In this document: positions 35,010 through 35,525 of the stretch, piece by piece | How positions within the stretch are numbered: the first letter of the stretch is position 1 | Layout: every line of letters begins with the position of its first letter | Assembly (NCBI GenBank): GCA_938001965.1 | Contig: CALLBC010000163.1 | Span: forward strand, 1-35,525 | DNA from: an uncultured Bdellovibrionales bacterium | GTDB taxonomy: Bacteria; Bdellovibrionota; Bdellovibrionia; Bdellovibrionales; UBA1609 | Direction: 5' to 3' | DNA: 35,525 bases | Notes under the pieces: generated by a model | The model's input: the letters and a program-made list of their open reading frames with translations, nothing else | What the model was told of the DNA's origin: nothing | The model's database searches: none | Program-made: the position numbers and the translations under genes

Positions 35010-35525
35010 ATGAAAAAAATTATGATGATAAAAAAATTAAATTTTATATTTATTTTATTACTTATTTTTCCGGCTGCATTTGCAGTGGCCGGGCCGCCTG
35101 CATTTTATTTACAAGGACAACTAATTCGCTCTGACGGAACCTCTGTTGAGTCCCCAGTTGTTAACTTTTCCTTACAAGTTTTATCAACAAATGATGAATG
35201 TTTACTCCTTGAAGAAACTTTCGTTTTAAATATGACTGGGACCTCTGGTATTTTTAATTTAAATCTAGGAAGCGGAACAAATACTGGTGCTGGTGGTTTA
35301 CTTGATGTGAGTCAAGCCATTGATAATTCACTGGGTAATATTACTGGTTTAACATGTGCCAGTGGAACTACTTATGATCCTGCGGCAGGGGACTCAAGGA
35401 AACTAAGAGTTACTTTTGATGAAGGTACGGGGCCAGTGACATTGGCTGAGGATCATGTTTTACAAAGTGTTCCTTATGCTATGTATGCTGGGACTCTAGG
35501 CGGAAAAACTGCAAGTGAGTTTATC
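35010..35525 (+). CDS. Tail-fibre-like exported surface protein, N-terminal part only
   Basis: 172 codons without stop up to the end of the window. An ATG at 34983 is also in frame, but the signal peptide fits best from 35010 (MKKIMMIKKLNFIFILLLIF, cleavage after AAFA). The mature part starts PPAFYLQGQLIRSDGTSV and holds beta strands, a Gly/Thr/Asn loop (GSGTNTGAGG) and, at the edge, VPYAMYAGTLGGKTASEFI. This layout resembles the N-terminus of the very long tail-fibre-domain/cell-wall-anchor-like proteins common in Bdellovibrio relatives, recognised from memory. No Shine-Dalgarno is clear. The rest of the gene is outside the window. Confidence 0.75.
   Translation, partial: MKKIMMIKKLNFIFILLLIFPAAFAVAGPPAFYLQGQLIRSDGTSVESPVVNFSLQVLSTNDECLLLEETFVLNMTGTSGIFNLNLGSGTNTGAGGLLDVSQAIDNSLGNITGLTCASGTTYDPAAGDSRKLRVTFDEGTGPVTLAEDHVLQSVPYAMYAGTLGGKTASEFI

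Overview
This is an AT-rich bacterial window. The first half is mostly housekeeping genes. The second half is dominated by secreted and surface proteins. The mix of a lysine-rich nucleoprotein-like gene, a giant Ig-like/beta-helix lipoprotein, many lipoproteins and outer-membrane proteins, and a C-terminally cut 'tail-fibre-like' surface gene of the type common in Bdellovibrio relatives suggests a member of the Bdellovibrionota. This is inference from gene content, with no rRNA or phylogenetic marker analysis behind it.

Layout. 1-174 is the end of an unknown gene, followed by a terminator. 304-2838 (minus) is a tight thiolase-scoA-scoB operon for acetoacetate/acetoacetyl-CoA turnover. 3023-3745 (plus) encodes a protein joining a histone H1-like Lys/Ala tail to a Cys/His putative zinc motif. 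It shares a bidirectional terminator with a small XRE-type regulator (3815-4192, minus). 4347-4853 (minus) is an unknown gene, divergent from miaB (4982-6331), which overlaps a bifunctional-nuclease-like (DUF151) gene that seems to start at a non-canonical ATC codon. After a small secreted protein (minus) come a gamma-class carbonic anhydrase-like gene and guaB, then guaA and dnaE. The last three serve GMP synthesis and chromosome replication. A palindromic element lies between guaB and guaA.

From about 14.6 kb the content becomes envelope-directed. A secreted protein and a lipoprotein together look like a split FlgT/TolB-N-type pair. They are followed by a giant gene (17016-26174, 3052 aa). 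It has a lipoprotein-like N-terminus, one choice-of-anchor-like Ig domain, ten copies of a two-module unit of about 193 residues with six invariant cysteines each, a parallel beta-helix, a 125-residue histidine/lysine-rich insert and a Cys-rich C-terminus.

Downstream on the minus strand, a three-gene operon with ATGA overlaps (29241 to 26205) encodes a secreted beta-rich protein, a short RHS/YD-repeat protein and a 91-aa secreted peptide. Upstream of it is a lipoprotein alpha/beta hydrolase (lipase-like). The end holds a DinB-family gene, a small overlapping gene without a normal start, an outer-membrane barrel with fibronectin-like domains and a coiled coil, an Ig-like lipoprotein, and the beginning of a tail-fibre-like surface protein that runs off the window.

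The observations most worth following are the cysteine-locked ten-fold repeat array with its His-rich insert, the ATC start of the DUF151 gene, the histone-tail/zinc-motif fusion, and the secreted RHS operon. I saw no tRNA, rRNA, CRISPR, insertion sequence or integrase. No gene-free stretch exceeds 300 bases.
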